From Veillonellales bacterium (lineage in GTDB: Bacteria > Bacillota > Negativicutes > JAAYSF01), in contig JBDKTO010000030.1 in NCBI GenBank assembly GCA_039680175.1, forward strand, positions 50,361 through 114,360: a stretch of DNA of 64,000 bases. The letters are read 5' to 3'. A program made the translations under genes and the position numbers. Below the pieces are notes generated by a model. That model saw nothing but the letters and a program-made list of their open reading frames with translations. It was not told the DNA's origin and did no database searches. Positions 37,482 through 46,960 of this stretch are shown here, in pieces; position 1 is the first letter of the stretch; each line of letters starts with the position of its first letter.

Positions 37482-38348
37482 TCATTTCTTCTCCAACACG
37501 ACTACCCTCTCAATTCCGGCGTAATCCTTTACTATAGCCGCAACTACAAGTTCCTGTCCGGCGGCCGCCAGAGATGCTACCTGCCCGGCCTGATGAACGC
37601 CCACTTCCAGAGCGATAAACCCACCGGAGCTCAACAGTTTGCCGCCCTGATCAATGATCCGCCGGTAAAAGTCCAGTCCGTCATTACCGCCGGCCAGAGC
37701 CAGCCGGGGCTCCCGCCGGACTTCCGGCGTCAATTGACTGATATCCCCATCAGGGATATAGGGGGGATTGGACAAAACAGCATCAAATTCTCGGTCGGCC
37801 ACCGGAGCAAACAAATCACCCCGACATAATTCCAGTCGGTTTGCCACCCCAAGGTGCTCTCCGTTTTTCTCCGCCACCTGCAAGGCATCCTGGGATATAT
37901 CCACCCCCACCCCCTGGGCCTGAGGAAGTTTTACCAGCAGACTGATCAGGATGGCGCCGCTGCCGATACCCATATCCAAAAGGCGGAGAGACTCCGCCCC
38001 CTTCAGCCGGTTCAAAGCCGTTTCCACCAGAATTTCCGTATCCGGCCGGGGAATGAGGACTGCCGGGGCTACAGTAAAATCCAATCCCATAAATTCTTTA
38101 TGTCCGGTTATATACGCCACCGGAATCCGCATAACCCGTTTTTTTACAGCATCACGAAAAGCTGCCAGTTCTGCCGGCTGCAGGGGCTGATCAAAATTCA
38201 CATATAAATGCAACCGGTCCTTATCCAGAATGTGGGAAAGCAGTACCTCGGCATCAAGTCGTGGATTATCCACCCCTTTCTCGCCAAAGTACTGCCTAGT
38301 CCATGTTAAAATGCTGCCAATGGTCCAAACTTTCTTCTGTTTGTTCAT
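37482..38348 (-). CDS. prmC: Peptide chain release factor N5-glutamine methyltransferase
   Basis: A 288-residue SAM-dependent methyltransferase that modifies the Gln of the GGQ motif in release factors. The SAM motif LLDMGIGSGAILISL and the glutamine-binding loop SNPPYIPDGD are intact, with an N-terminal helical domain (DNPRLDAEVLLSHIL). The ATG at 38348 lies 1 nt after the prfA stop, so its translation is coupled to prfA, its substrate. Confidence 0.96.
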   Translation of the reverse strand: MNKQKKVWTIGSILTWTRQYFGEKGVDNPRLDAEVLLSHILDKDRLHLYVNFDQPLQPAELAAFRDAVKKRVMRIPVAYITGHKEFMGLDFTVAPAVLIPRPDTEILVETALNRLKGAESLRLLDMGIGSGAILISLLVKLPQAQGVGVDISQDALQVAEKNGEHLGVANRLELCRGDLFAPVADREFDAVLSNPPYIPDGDISQLTPEVRREPRLALAGGNDGLDFYRRIIDQGGKLLSSGGFIALEVGVHQAGQVASLAAAGQELVVAAIVKDYAGIERVVVLEKK

Positions 38349-38349
38349 G

Positions 38350-39417
38350 TTATTCAACCTGTTTCAATTGCTCGCTCTGACCGGCTGTGACCAGCGCGTC
38401 AATTAATTCATCCAAATCGCCGTTTAACACAAAATCCAGTTTATGCAGTGTCAGCCCGATGCGGTGATCGGTAACCCGTCCCTGAGGAAAATTATAGGTA
38501 CGAATCCGTTCACTGCGGTCGCCGGTGCCTACCTGGCTTTTCCGGTTTTCCGCCACTTCCGCATGCTGCTCGGCCTGAGCCAGCTCCAGCAGCCTGGCCC
38601 GCAGCACCCGCATGGCTTTATCCCGGTTTTTAAACTGAGATTTTTCATCCTGGCAGGTTACTACCACGCCGGTTGGCAGATGGGTGATGCGCACCGCCGA
38701 CTCAGTCCGGTTGACATGCTGCCCGCCGGCACCGCTGGCACAATAGGTATCAATTTTTAAATCAACGGGGTTAATGTCCACTTCCACTTCTTCCGCTTCC
38801 GGCAGTACTGCCACCGTCACCGTGGACGTATGAATGCGGCCGCTGGATTCGGTAGTCGGCACCCGCTGTACCCGGTGTACGCCGCTTTCATATTTCAAAC
38901 GGCTGTAAGCGCCTTCCCCCACAACGGCAAAAACGACTTCCTTAAACCCGCCTAAATCAGGGGCGTTGGCATCCAGTATTTCCGTCTTCCAGCCCCTGCT
39001 TTCCGCATAGCGGGTATACATGCGGAACAAATCACCGGCAAACAAAGCCGCTTCATCGCCGCCGGCGCCGCCGCGGATTTCCACAATAACACTTTTTTCA
39101 TCATTGGGATCTTTCGGCAGCAGCAATACTGTCAGTTCTTCTTCCAGTTTGACATTTTGCTGCTTCAATTCGGTAAATTCAGCTTCTACCATAGCATGAA
39201 AGTCCTCATCCAGCTTCTCCTTCAGCATTTCCCGGGCATCTTCCAATCCCTGCCGGACTTTTTTATATTCCCGGAATTTAGTTACAATCGGACTCAGCTT
39301 GGCAAGAGCCTTGGTATGCTGCTGCCACTGGGGCATATCCGCCATCACCGACGGATCGCTGATCAGGGACTCCAGTTCACAATATCTATCTTCTAAGACC
39401 TGTAATTTGTCAAGCAT
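38350..39417 (-). CDS. prfA: Peptide chain release factor 1
   Basis: A 355-residue RF1 that reads UAA and UAG. The GGQ loop is [12 protein letters not shown]; the codon-recognition PxT motif is in [15 protein letters not shown]. The N-terminal helical domain starts [12 protein letters not shown]; the ATG at 39417 follows GAGGAG, whereas the GTG at 39435 lies upstream of that site. It lies between yqhQ and prmC. Confidence 0.97.
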   Translation of the reverse strand: MLDKLQVLEDRYCELESLISDPSVMADMPQWQQHTKALAKLSPIVTKFREYKKVRQGLEDAREMLKEKLDEDFHAMVEAEFTELKQQNVKLEEELTVLLLPKDPNDEKSVIVEIRGGAGGDEAALFAGDLFRMYTRYAESRGWKTEILDANAPDLGGFKEVVFAVVGEGAYSRLKYESGVHRVQRVPTTESSGRIHTSTVTVAVLPEAEEVEVDINPVDLKIDTYCASGAGGQHVNRTESAVRITHLPTGVVVTCQDEKSQFKNRDKAMRVLRARLLELAQAEQHAEVAENRKSQVGTGDRSERIRTYNFPQGRVTDHRIGLTLHKLDFVLNGDLDELIDALVTAGQSEQLKQVE

Positions 39418-39427
39418 GCCGTTCTCC

Positions 39428-39473
39428 TCTTGCACCCGCTGTTGCAGGCAGCTTTCGCTTCTTCACCTGCAAC
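39428..39473 (-). other. Hairpin between yqhQ and prfA
   Basis: On the minus strand GTTGCAGG and CCTGCAAC form a stem flanked by GCCC/GGGT pairs, ending about 10 nt before the prfA ribosome-binding site. No U-tract follows. It may be an intra-operon processing or translation-modulating structure. Confidence 0.4.
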
Positions 39474-39497
39474 GGGCCTTCTAAAGTATTCCGCATC

Positions 39498-40373
39498 TTA
39501 CAGTACCAGTTTATCATCAGTGGGACGAACCGCTTCCAGTGAGCGGATGGCCACTTCAAGCTGATCATCGCTGGGCTCTCTTGTCGTCAGCTTTTGCAGC
39601 CACAGACCGGGCAAAATTGCATAAGCTACCCACTTTTTTTCACTCCGACCGGCAAACCGGATCATTTCGTAGGCAATTCCGGCCACAAGCGGCATCAGGA
39701 CAATGCGGGAAACAATTCGCAGCCATAAATCCGGCCAGCCGAGAAAGGCGAACACAAAAATACTGACCAACATAACAATCAGCAGAAAATTCGTGCCGCA
39801 ACGGGGATGCAGTGTGCTGAAAGTCCGCACATGCTCCACATCCAGCGGAACTCCGGCTTCATAAGCATGAATGGTCTTATGCTCGGCGCCATGATACTCA
39901 AACACCCGCTGGATATCCTTCATCATCGATATCCCGCCGATATAAGCCAAAAAAATTGCCAGCCGGAGAATGCCTTCGAACAAATTCAACATCCGGGGGT
40001 CGGTAATGGAGCTATGAATATATTTTGCCGCATACGTCGGAATTATAACAAATAACACAATGGCCAATCCGAGGGCAAACAGCATCGTCAGGACAATTTC
40101 CTTGGCCGTCAGTTCTTCTCCTTCTTCCCCGGCAGCCTGAGCCGAAAAAGATAATGCCTTCAGGCCATAGATCAATGATTCTATCAAAGCCACAACGCCA
40201 CGAATCATTGGCTGTTTCAGGATAGGATACCGGTCGGTGACGGAAGTAAGGGTATCTTTTTTTACGGTAATTTCGCCTGACGGTTCCCGCACGGCAGTAG
40301 CGATAAGTGATGGTCCGCGCATCATCACGCCCTCAATTACCGCTTGCCCGCCAATATTAATCCTTGATTTCAC
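39498..40373 (-). CDS. yqhQ: DUF1385 family membrane protein YqhQ
   Basis: A 291-residue membrane protein: INIGGQAVIEGVMMRGP at the N terminus, FEYHGAEHKTIHAYE, FSTLHPRCGTNFLL and SEKKWVAYAILPGLWLQKLT are conserved in DUF1385. It has four or five transmembrane segments. Its function is unknown. It sits between rpmE and prfA, a very common Firmicute arrangement (rpmE-yqhQ-prfA-prmC). Confidence 0.92.
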   Translation of the reverse strand: MKSRINIGGQAVIEGVMMRGPSLIATAVREPSGEITVKKDTLTSVTDRYPILKQPMIRGVVALIESLIYGLKALSFSAQAAGEEGEELTAKEIVLTMLFALGLAIVLFVIIPTYAAKYIHSSITDPRMLNLFEGILRLAIFLAYIGGISMMKDIQRVFEYHGAEHKTIHAYEAGVPLDVEHVRTFSTLHPRCGTNFLLIVMLVSIFVFAFLGWPDLWLRIVSRIVLMPLVAGIAYEMIRFAGRSEKKWVAYAILPGLWLQKLTTREPSDDQLEVAIRSLEAVRPTDDKLVL

Positions 40374-40454
40374 GGTATTCCCTCCCCGGCTGCAATAAAA
40401 CCGGCAGCCTTATTTATTATAAATGAAGCAGAGCATCGCTGCTCTGCTAGCCGT

Positions 40455-40658
40455 TTAGCCTTCCTGGCCGTAACGCTTATTGAATTTCTCAATACGCCCG
40501 CCCGCAGCCGCATTACGCTGCTGGCCGGTGAAGAAGGGATGGCATTTGGAGCATACATCGACGCGCAGCTCTTTTTTTGTAGAACCAGTTACAAAAGTAT
40601 TGCCGCACCCGCAAATAACCTTTGCTTCACCAAATTTAGGATGAATTTTTTCTTTCAT
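40455..40658 (-). CDS. rpmE: 50S ribosomal protein L31 (zinc-binding form)
   Basis: A 67-residue L31: [37 protein letters not shown]. The CxC and CxxC cysteines mark the zinc-containing C+ form. It starts the rpmE-yqhQ-prfA-prmC run. AGCGAGGTGCAATATCC precedes the ATG. Confidence 0.97.
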   Translation of the reverse strand: MKEKIHPKFGEAKVICGCGNTFVTGSTKKELRVDVCSKCHPFFTGQQRNAAAGGRIEKFNKRYGQEG

Positions 40659-40680
40659 GGATATTGCACCTCGCTTTGTA

Positions 40681-40745
40681 CCCTTCAGCGGTGGGTTTTT
40701 TTAATATTATCTCATGCCGCAGGCATAATAGTATTCCACCTGGGT
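40681..40745 (-). promoter_or_regulatory. Possible RNA leader of rpmE
   Basis: On the minus strand AATACTATTATGCC-TGC-GGCATGAGATAATATT forms a long hairpin enclosed by GGTGG (40740-40736) and CCACC (40694-40690), ending about 30 nt before the rpmE start. An autoregulatory L31 leader is conceivable; no tail for termination is seen. Confidence 0.35.
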
Positions 40746-40850
40746 TTATACCAGACAATTATAGCATACCCCTTTCTGATGTGCAACCTTGTTTTGCTGA
40801 AACATACTTCTCAATTGTTAATGCCGTCTTAAAAAATATTACAAATTCTA

Positions 40851-40879
40851 TTGACAAAAGAATTATTCCCTGTAATAAT
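40851..40879 (+). promoter_or_regulatory. Promoter of the ilv T-box transcript
   Basis: TTGACA (40851-40856), a 17-bp spacer and AATAAT (40874-40879) preceded by TGT (an extended -10). The predicted start point is about 90 nt upstream of the T-box stem I. This is a near-consensus sigma-A promoter. Confidence 0.75.
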
Positions 40880-40974
40880 GTATACAATATATCATTTGTA
40901 ATAGCCAATTGTGCAAAAGGAAGTCCAACAAGAATTCCTTTGTTTATTTTCATATCATGATTCTACTCAAAAAG

Positions 40975-41259
40975 TAATGACTGGGAGCGGAATAGATCAA
41001 GCAAACCGCAGCAGAGAGCCGGTGGTTGGTGCGAACCGGAGCGGTATGGTCTTTTCTAAATCACCCACGAACTCCTTTACGAAAGTATTTCGGCAAACAG
41101 AAGCTTTTTATCCCGCCGAATACCCTAGCTGAAGGCGTAAGCTCTACGTTACAGGAGCAGTCGGTGATGGCCGATGAAATGAGTAAAATGCAGGGTGGTA
41201 CCGCGGAATTATCCGCCCCTGTTGCATGCTGACAGCATGCAGCAGGGGCGGATTTTTTA
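40975..41259 (+). ncRNA. T-box leader controlling ilvN-ilvC-ilvB
   Basis: Standard T-box features occur in order: stem I start GACTGGGAGCGG, the AGAGAGCCGGTGG...GAACCGG apical part, a specifier region AAATCACCC in which ATC (41060-41062) would pair with tRNA-Ile, the antiterminator T-box AGGGTGGTACCGCGG (41192-41206) and a terminator of 19-bp arms (CCGCCCCTG...CAGGGGCGG, 41213-41251) followed by ATTTTTTAA. Uncharged tRNA would favour read-through. The isoleucine specificity is inferred from alignment by eye and could be off by one frame. Confidence 0.92.
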
Positions 41260-41284
41260 ATTTAAAAGAAAGGAGGTCTCTGTT

Positions 41285-41560
41285 ATGACACAGATACTTT
41301 CGATTTTGCTGCAGCACCAGGATGATTCTCTGGTAAGACTGACCGGGCTGATTTACCGGCGTGGCTATTGGGTAGAAAGCCTGTTAGCTGTTCCTGATGA
41401 TAAGTTGGAATGCATCCGGGTAACAGCTGTCGTGTCCGGTCATAATAAGCGGTCTGGTCAACTGCTGCCTAACATCTTAAAACTGGTCGGCGTCATCCAT
41501 GCCGATATCCGGCCGGATAAGAGCGCAATAGGAAGCTGTACCTGTTCAACGCTCAATTAA
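41285..41560 (+). CDS. ilvN: Acetolactate synthase small (regulatory) subunit, short ACT-domain form
   Basis: A 91-residue protein with one ACT domain: [24 protein letters not shown] resembles the IlvN/IlvH start (quoted in part), and [15 protein letters not shown] matches its second half. It lacks the C-terminal domain of the 160-residue IlvH and is the size of E. coli IlvN. It regulates the catalytic IlvB subunit. AGAAAGGAGG lies 9 nt before the ATG. It is the first gene after the T-box, with ilvC next. Confidence 0.87.
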   Translation: MTQILSILLQHQDDSLVRLTGLIYRRGYWVESLLAVPDDKLECIRVTAVVSGHNKRSGQLLPNILKLVGVIHADIRPDKSAIGSCTCSTLN

Positions 41561-41615
41561 ACCGGCAAAATCAAAAAAGCGAATTATAGTAGAAAAAGAA
41601 AGCGAGGAAATTTTT

Positions 41616-42611
41616 ATGGCAAAATTATATTATGATCATGATGCAAATTGGGAGGTTATAAAAAACAAGCATGTCGCCGTACTCGGTTATGGCAGTCAAG
41701 GGCGGGCTCATGCTTTAAACCTTCAGGACAGCGGTATCAAAGTAACTGTAGGACTCTATGAAGGCAGTAAATCCTGGGCTAAGGCGGAAGGTGACGGGGT
41801 GAATGTAACCACAGTACGCGATGCGGTATCCCGGGCGGATATTGTCATGATGCTTTTACCTGACGAAAAGCAGGCTGCTGTTTACCGGCAGGAAGTCGCC
41901 CCGTACTTACAGAAAGGAGCCGCTTTAGCTTTTGCTCACGGCTTTAATATTCATTACGGCCAAATCCAGCCGACTGATGATGTTGATGTTTTTATGGTTG
42001 CTCCCAAGGGACCGGGGCATCTGGTACGGCGGACTTTTACCGAGGGCAAAGGTGTTCCCTGCCTGTTTGCGGTTTATCATGACAACACAGGTACGGCTAA
42101 GGAATTGGCGCTTGCTTATGCACGCGGTATCGGCGGCACCAGGGCAGGAGTTTTGGCGACGACATTTGCGGAAGAAACAGAGACCGATCTGTTTGGTGAG
42201 CAGGCAGTTCTCTGCGGCGGACTGACCGAACTGGTCTGTGCCGGTTTTGAAACGCTGACCCAAGCCGGCTATCAGCCGGAACTGGCTTACTTCGAATGTC
42301 TGCATGAAATGAAACTAATCGTGGATTTAATGTACGAGGGCGGAATGGCCGCAATGCGTCACTCCATCAGTGATACCGCCGAATTTGGCGATTATGTTGC
42401 GGGACAGCGGATTATTACCGAATCCACCCGAGCTGAAATGCGCCAGATATTAGCTGAAATCCAGGATGGCTCGTTCGCCAAGCAATGGATCTTGGAGAAT
42501 CAGGCAAACCGACCGACTTTTAACGCCCTGCGCAGAAAAAAAGCGTCTCATCCCATTGAAAGCGTCGGTAAAAAGCTGCGGCCCATGATGTCCTGGTTAA
42601 AGAAAGACTAA
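41616..42611 (+). CDS. ilvC: Ketol-acid reductoisomerase
   Basis: A 331-residue class I enzyme of valine, leucine and isoleucine synthesis. The N-terminal Rossmann motif is [15 protein letters not shown]; the C-terminal knotted domain has [19 protein letters not shown] and [15 protein letters not shown] with the Mg2+ ligands. In the cofactor loop the usual Arg of GLREGSKSW is Tyr (GLYEGSKSW), which may alter NADPH/NADH preference. It lies between ilvN and ilvB. Confidence 0.97.
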   Translation: MAKLYYDHDANWEVIKNKHVAVLGYGSQGRAHALNLQDSGIKVTVGLYEGSKSWAKAEGDGVNVTTVRDAVSRADIVMMLLPDEKQAAVYRQEVAPYLQKGAALAFAHGFNIHYGQIQPTDDVDVFMVAPKGPGHLVRRTFTEGKGVPCLFAVYHDNTGTAKELALAYARGIGGTRAGVLATTFAEETETDLFGEQAVLCGGLTELVCAGFETLTQAGYQPELAYFECLHEMKLIVDLMYEGGMAAMRHSISDTAEFGDYVAGQRIITESTRAEMRQILAEIQDGSFAKQWILENQANRPTFNALRRKKASHPIESVGKKLRPMMSWLKKD

Positions 42612-42635
42612 TGCTTGTTGGAGGATTATACGACC

Positions 42636-44321
42636 ATGAAAGTTTCCGGCAGCAAAATTATGGAAAGGTGTTTATTGCGTCACGGTGTCAGCGTTATTTT
42701 TGGTTACCCGGGTGGAGCCATTATGCCTTTTTACGATGTTCTGTATGATTCTCCTATCCGCCATATATTGACTATACACGAACAAGGAGCCGTCCATGCC
42801 GCTGATGGTTATGCCCGCGCCTCGGGACAAGTAGGCGTATGCATAGCCACATCGGGACCGGGCGCAACCAATTTAGTTACCGGTTTGGCAACAGCTTTTC
42901 TTGATTCATCGCCGGTTGTTGCAATTACAGGCCAGGTAGCTACCGCCCTGCTCGGCAGTGATGCTTTTCAGGAAGTTGATATTATCAGTATTACTATGCC
43001 GGTTACTAAGCATAATTTCCTCGTTCGGGATATAAACAGCCTGCCCGGCATCATCGACCAGGCATTCATGCTTGCCGCCAGCGGCCGGCCGGGGCCGGTG
43101 CTGATTGATGTGCCAAGAGATGTGCTGACCGGTACGGCGGAGTATTATGCTGCGCGGCAAAAAGCGGCTTGGAATACAGTGCCGGCCTACGCCAATAAAA
43201 CCGCCATTAAAGCGGCTGCGGCAGCTTTAGCCAAAGCCAGACAGCCTGTCATGCTTATCGGCGGCGGAGTAAAAACAGGCAATGCCTGCGCCGAGGTGTT
43301 AGACTTCGTTCGTTCTACCCGTATTCCCGTTGTAAGTACGCTTATGGGATTGGATGCTTTTCCTGCCGGTCAGCCTTATTTTCTTGGGCTGACCGGCATG
43401 CACGGACATAAGGCCGCCAATCTGGCCGTGCATCATGCCGATGTCGTTCTGGCGGTTGGAACCCGCTTCAGCGATAGAATAACCGGCGATATCAACCAAT
43501 ATTCCCAGGGAAAAACGATCATCCATTGCGATGTTGATCCGGCCGAATGCGGCAAGAATATCAGCACCGATATAACAGTTGTCGGCGGATTGAAGTATTC
43601 TTTGCTTCAGCTAACTAAAATACTGCAGCCGAATCCCTGGAGCGACATCCATAATTGGTGGCAAAAGATCGAAATGTGGCGGCAAAATTTTCTGCCCGTT
43701 TATGACGACAAAACATTAAATCCCCCCTGGATTATGAATTACCTGTCCGAAGCAGCCGCAGACTTTCCTGTCACTTGGGTTACGGATGTGGGCCAGCATC
43801 AAATGTGGGCGGCACAATACCTGAAAATCAGCAGCCCGCGTTCCTGGATCACTGCGGGGGGATTGGGAACAATGGGATTTGGGCTGCCGGCGGCATTAGG
43901 AGCGCAGGCAGCCACTCCCGACAAACGTGTCATTTTAATCGCCGGAGATGGCGGATTTAAGATGACGGGTATGGAATTGCATACAGCGGTAGATGAAGGA
44001 CTGCCGGTTATCTGCGTCATATTTAACAATAAATCCCTGGGAATGGTACACCAGTGGCAGCATTTGTTCTTCAACCATCGTTACATGTCTACCGAATTGT
44101 CTGATTTTGATTTTACCGGTTTTGCGACTGTTAACGGCGCGGCCGCCTTTAGCGCGAAAACGCCGCGTCAATTCAAAAAATCGTTTCAAGCCGCTCTTGC
44201 TGCAAACAAACCGGCGGTGATTGTGGCAGATATTGAACCCGATTTGCTTGTAAGCCCGATGGTGTCTCCCGGTCAACCGATTAACCGCTTCGTTAATGAT
44301 TCTTGCCCAAATAGCGGCTGA
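42636..44321 (+). CDS. ilvB: Acetolactate synthase large (catalytic) subunit
   Basis: A 561-residue ThDP enzyme. The ThDP Glu is in TIHEQGAVHAADGYARA, the FAD/quinone-binding middle domain follows, and the ThDP-Mg motif is AGDGGFKMTGMELHTAVDEG with IFNNKSLGMVHQWQ. It condenses pyruvate, or pyruvate with 2-oxobutyrate. TTGGAGGA lies 10 nt before the ATG at 42636. Its 3' end overlaps the convergent radical SAM gene by 29 bp. Confidence 0.96.
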   Translation: MKVSGSKIMERCLLRHGVSVIFGYPGGAIMPFYDVLYDSPIRHILTIHEQGAVHAADGYARASGQVGVCIATSGPGATNLVTGLATAFLDSSPVVAITGQVATALLGSDAFQEVDIISITMPVTKHNFLVRDINSLPGIIDQAFMLAASGRPGPVLIDVPRDVLTGTAEYYAARQKAAWNTVPAYANKTAIKAAAAALAKARQPVMLIGGGVKTGNACAEVLDFVRSTRIPVVSTLMGLDAFPAGQPYFLGLTGMHGHKAANLAVHHADVVLAVGTRFSDRITGDINQYSQGKTIIHCDVDPAECGKNISTDITVVGGLKYSLLQLTKILQPNPWSDIHNWWQKIEMWRQNFLPVYDDKTLNPPWIMNYLSEAAADFPVTWVTDVGQHQMWAAQYLKISSPRSWITAGGLGTMGFGLPAALGAQAATPDKRVILIAGDGGFKMTGMELHTAVDEGLPVICVIFNNKSLGMVHQWQHLFFNHRYMSTELSDFDFTGFATVNGAAAFSAKTPRQFKKSFQAALAANKPAVIVADIEPDLLVSPMVSPGQPINRFVNDSCPNSG

Positions 44322-45534
44322 AACTGCCGACTGCCAAAGCAGGAAAACGCGCCGACAACCGCCGCAAAAAAGCTTTAACTCCCAATGGCGGCTGTTTGGC
44401 AGGGGGCATAATCGCTAAAAATTCATCCGGGTCAATGTTTAAATTCCGCAGTTGAATCATATCCACGCTGGTTTCCCCAATCAATTCTTCCCAGGCCGCC
44501 AGTTCTTCCGGCCGGTCATTCAGTCCGGGGAAAGACAGCATATTGAAGGAGACATACACGCCGCGAGACTTGGCATAAGCTATAGAAGCCTTTACATCCG
44601 CCAATTCATAGCTGCAGCGATAATACGCCTGATACGTTTCCGGTATGCCGCTGATGATACTGACCCGCATACTGTCCAGCCCGGCATCCACAATGGACCG
44701 GATTCCCTCGGTAAATCCGGCGTTAGTATTGATATTGATAATGCCCTTCTCGGTAGCCCGGCGGATTTGCCGCACGCCGGCGGCAATTTCCCCGGCGGCA
44801 AGAGAAGGTTCCCCCTCGCAGCCCTGGCCAAAGCTAATAATTGCTTCCGGAGCCGAGGCTAGATGATAAATTCCTACTGCAGCAATTTCTTCCGCTGTAG
44901 GTCTAAAGTCAATCCGGTTCTGGGGAGAAGGGCAGCACTGTGCCGGCTGCAGGGAAATACAGCCAAAGCAGTTGGCATTGCAAACCGGCGATGTGGGAAT
45001 GCCGGCTTCCCACCGATGGTAAAACAAATTCTGCGCCGTGCAACAGTGCCATTTGAGCGAACAGCCGGCCAACTGCGCCACAATCCGGTTGCCGGACAGT
45101 TCTTTTTCCACTGATGCAACTTTTTTTTTCAGATTCCGGGTATTGTAATGATAAGGATGCCATTTGTCATTGTCGTCGCTTTTTACTGCAGCCACATACA
45201 GCTGATCGTTATACAAGGCAACTGCGGCATATCCGTATAAAGGCAATATCGGCGCCTTTTGTTCGCGGACAAAAGCTGGCAGGAATGTCCGGGTATAGCC
45301 CACCGGCAAAATAGCCGCCGCCGCCAAAACCTTCCCCTTCACCGGTAAAATCCGGCCATTCTCAGCGCCAAGCGCCTGGCGGCCGGGCAAAAACATCAAA
45401 TCGGCGCCTTCCGGCAGAGGAATCATATCCGCCGGGTTCAGCAAGACATTTTCCCGCCCGATACGGCCAACGGCCTGAACTCCCGGTGCATCAAATATTT
45501 CTCCCTCACTATCCGCATATAATGCTGTCAACAC
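44293..45534 (-). CDS. Radical SAM protein of unknown function
   Basis: A 413-residue radical SAM enzyme with the [4Fe-4S] cluster motif CNANCFGC at about residue 185, followed by SAM-binding ISFGQGCEGEPSL and the TIM-barrel (IININTNAGFTEGI, MRVSIISG, VSFNMLSFPGLNDRPEE). An N-terminal domain of about 180 residues with extra Cys (CSLKWHCC) has no family I recognise. GTG is the start; GGAGTGG lies upstream. It is adjacent to pth on the same strand and overlaps ilvB convergently. The substrate is unknown. Confidence 0.85.
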   Translation of the reverse strand: MLTALYADSEGEIFDAPGVQAVGRIGRENVLLNPADMIPLPEGADLMFLPGRQALGAENGRILPVKGKVLAAAAILPVGYTRTFLPAFVREQKAPILPLYGYAAVALYNDQLYVAAVKSDDNDKWHPYHYNTRNLKKKVASVEKELSGNRIVAQLAGCSLKWHCCTAQNLFYHRWEAGIPTSPVCNANCFGCISLQPAQCCPSPQNRIDFRPTAEEIAAVGIYHLASAPEAIISFGQGCEGEPSLAAGEIAAGVRQIRRATEKGIININTNAGFTEGIRSIVDAGLDSMRVSIISGIPETYQAYYRCSYELADVKASIAYAKSRGVYVSFNMLSFPGLNDRPEELAAWEELIGETSVDMIQLRNLNIDPDEFLAIMPPAKQPPLGVKAFLRRLSARFPALAVGSFSRYLGKNH

Positions 45535-45570
45535 CGCTTACCCACTCCATTTACCGGTTCGGCCGGCTCA

Positions 45571-46131
45571 TTATTGATTGAATATGTTCATGGTCTTGAC
45601 CATGCCCTTGTTGATAATGGACTCTGCCGCCGCCGCCGCCCGGCTGAGGGCAGCTTCCATAAGGGGCGCCTCTTCCGCCGTAAACCGGCTGAGCACATAA
45701 TTCACAACTTCCCAGCCTGCCGGCGGGCGGCCGATGCCTACCCGGATCCGGGAAAAATTGTCTTGCCCCAAATGAACCAGCAAGGATTCAATGCCTTTGT
45801 GTCCGCCGGACCCGCCTTTTGTCCGCAGCCGCAGCCGGCCGACCGGTAAATCCATATCGTCGCAAATCGCAATAATATCTTCTGCCGGTATCTTGTGCCA
45901 GCGAGCCAACGCCCCCACCGCGGTACCGCTTAAATTCATAAAAGTCTGAGGCTTAACCAGTAAAATCGGTTCACCGCCGCTACGATATTCCGTCACCAGG
46001 GCGTCCTGTTTACTGCGCCAGCCGGCAGCCTCCCACCGTCCGGCCAATTCATCCATAACCATAAACCCCACATTGTGGCGGGTCCCGCTGTATTCCTGTC
46101 CGGGATTCCCCAGACCCACTATCATTTTCAC
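45571..46131 (-). CDS. pth: Peptidyl-tRNA hydrolase
   Basis: A 186-residue enzyme that releases peptidyl-tRNA. Conserved residues: VGLGNPGQEYSGTRHNVGF (Asn and catalytic His), KPQTFMNLSGTAVGA, DDMDLPVGRLRLR and GGSGGHKGIESL. It overlaps the polysaccharide deacetylase gene upstream by 4 bp. Confidence 0.97.
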   Translation of the reverse strand: MKMIVGLGNPGQEYSGTRHNVGFMVMDELAGRWEAAGWRSKQDALVTEYRSGGEPILLVKPQTFMNLSGTAVGALARWHKIPAEDIIAICDDMDLPVGRLRLRTKGGSGGHKGIESLLVHLGQDNFSRIRVGIGRPPAGWEVVNYVLSRFTAEEAPLMEAALSRAAAAAESIINKGMVKTMNIFNQ

Positions 46132-46955
46132 TTGTGTCCGTCCTCCGGTTTAGCTAAAATTTCATTTACTGTTACAAAAGTATACCCCTGAGCCCGCAGC
46201 TGCTGAATAATCCGCCGCGTTGCCTCAACCGACTGGGCCCGGGATGCGGCCTGCGCCACACCGTCGCCGTCGTGCAGCAAAATCACCGAACCGTTCTGCA
46301 CTTTGCCGACCGTCCGCTCCACAATGGCCTCTACCCCGGGGTTGGTCCAGTCCCGACTCATCACCGACCACTCTACCACCGTCAGTCCCCGCTTGTTCAT
46401 GGCTTCCATCACCACGGGATCCCGGAAGCCATGTGGCGGACGCACAAACTTAGGCGGCTGCCCGGTAATATTCGCAATCACCTGACTTGTACGGTCAATT
46501 TCAGCAGCAATTACACTGCTATCGGCTTTCAGCAAATCAACATGATGATAGGAATGATTGCCCACCTGATGGCCCTCCCTGACAATACGGGCTACCAATT
46601 CCGGATGTTTTTCCGCATTTTGACCGATAACAAAAAAAGTCGCCGGCACCTGATATTCTTTTAATATATCCAATATCTGATCCGTATAGGGAGGATAAGG
46701 ACCATCGTCAAAAGTCAGAGCCAACTCTTTCCGGCTGGTCGGGATTTCGGAAAACGCCATACCATAGAAGTGATTGTTTGGCAGCACTGCGCTCAGCGTC
46801 AACCCCAGACCGGCCACAATGCCCAGCAGTGCCAGCCACATGCCCAATCTGTGAGGGCGCCGGAGAAGCCGGAAATAATCCAGCAGCAAACCGGCCACAA
46901 CCAGGATGGTTATGAGTCCCAGCATGCTGATCAGCCGCATATTACCATCTATCAT
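46128..46955 (-). CDS. Membrane-anchored polysaccharide deacetylase (NodB domain)
   Basis: A 275-residue protein with two N-terminal transmembrane segments (about 8-25 and 38-58) and an extracytoplasmic NodB domain: ALTFDDGPYPPYTD (motif 1), GNHSYHHVD (HxxxH metal ligands), RPPHGFRDPVV (motif 3), and LLHDGDG (motif 5 His). It probably de-N-acetylates peptidoglycan or a surface polysaccharide. The ATG at 46955 follows GGAG. pth starts at its last codon. Confidence 0.9.
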   Translation of the reverse strand: MIDGNMRLISMLGLITILVVAGLLLDYFRLLRRPHRLGMWLALLGIVAGLGLTLSAVLPNNHFYGMAFSEIPTSRKELALTFDDGPYPPYTDQILDILKEYQVPATFFVIGQNAEKHPELVARIVREGHQVGNHSYHHVDLLKADSSVIAAEIDRTSQVIANITGQPPKFVRPPHGFRDPVVMEAMNKRGLTVVEWSVMSRDWTNPGVEAIVERTVGKVQNGSVILLHDGDGVAQAASRAQSVEATRRIIQQLRAQGYTFVTVNEILAKPEDGHK

Positions 46956-46960
46956 AAACT

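Noticed and set aside
40370..40558. 62-codon ORF overlapping the end of rpmE
   Set aside because: It is an out-of-frame shadow of the well-supported L31 gene.
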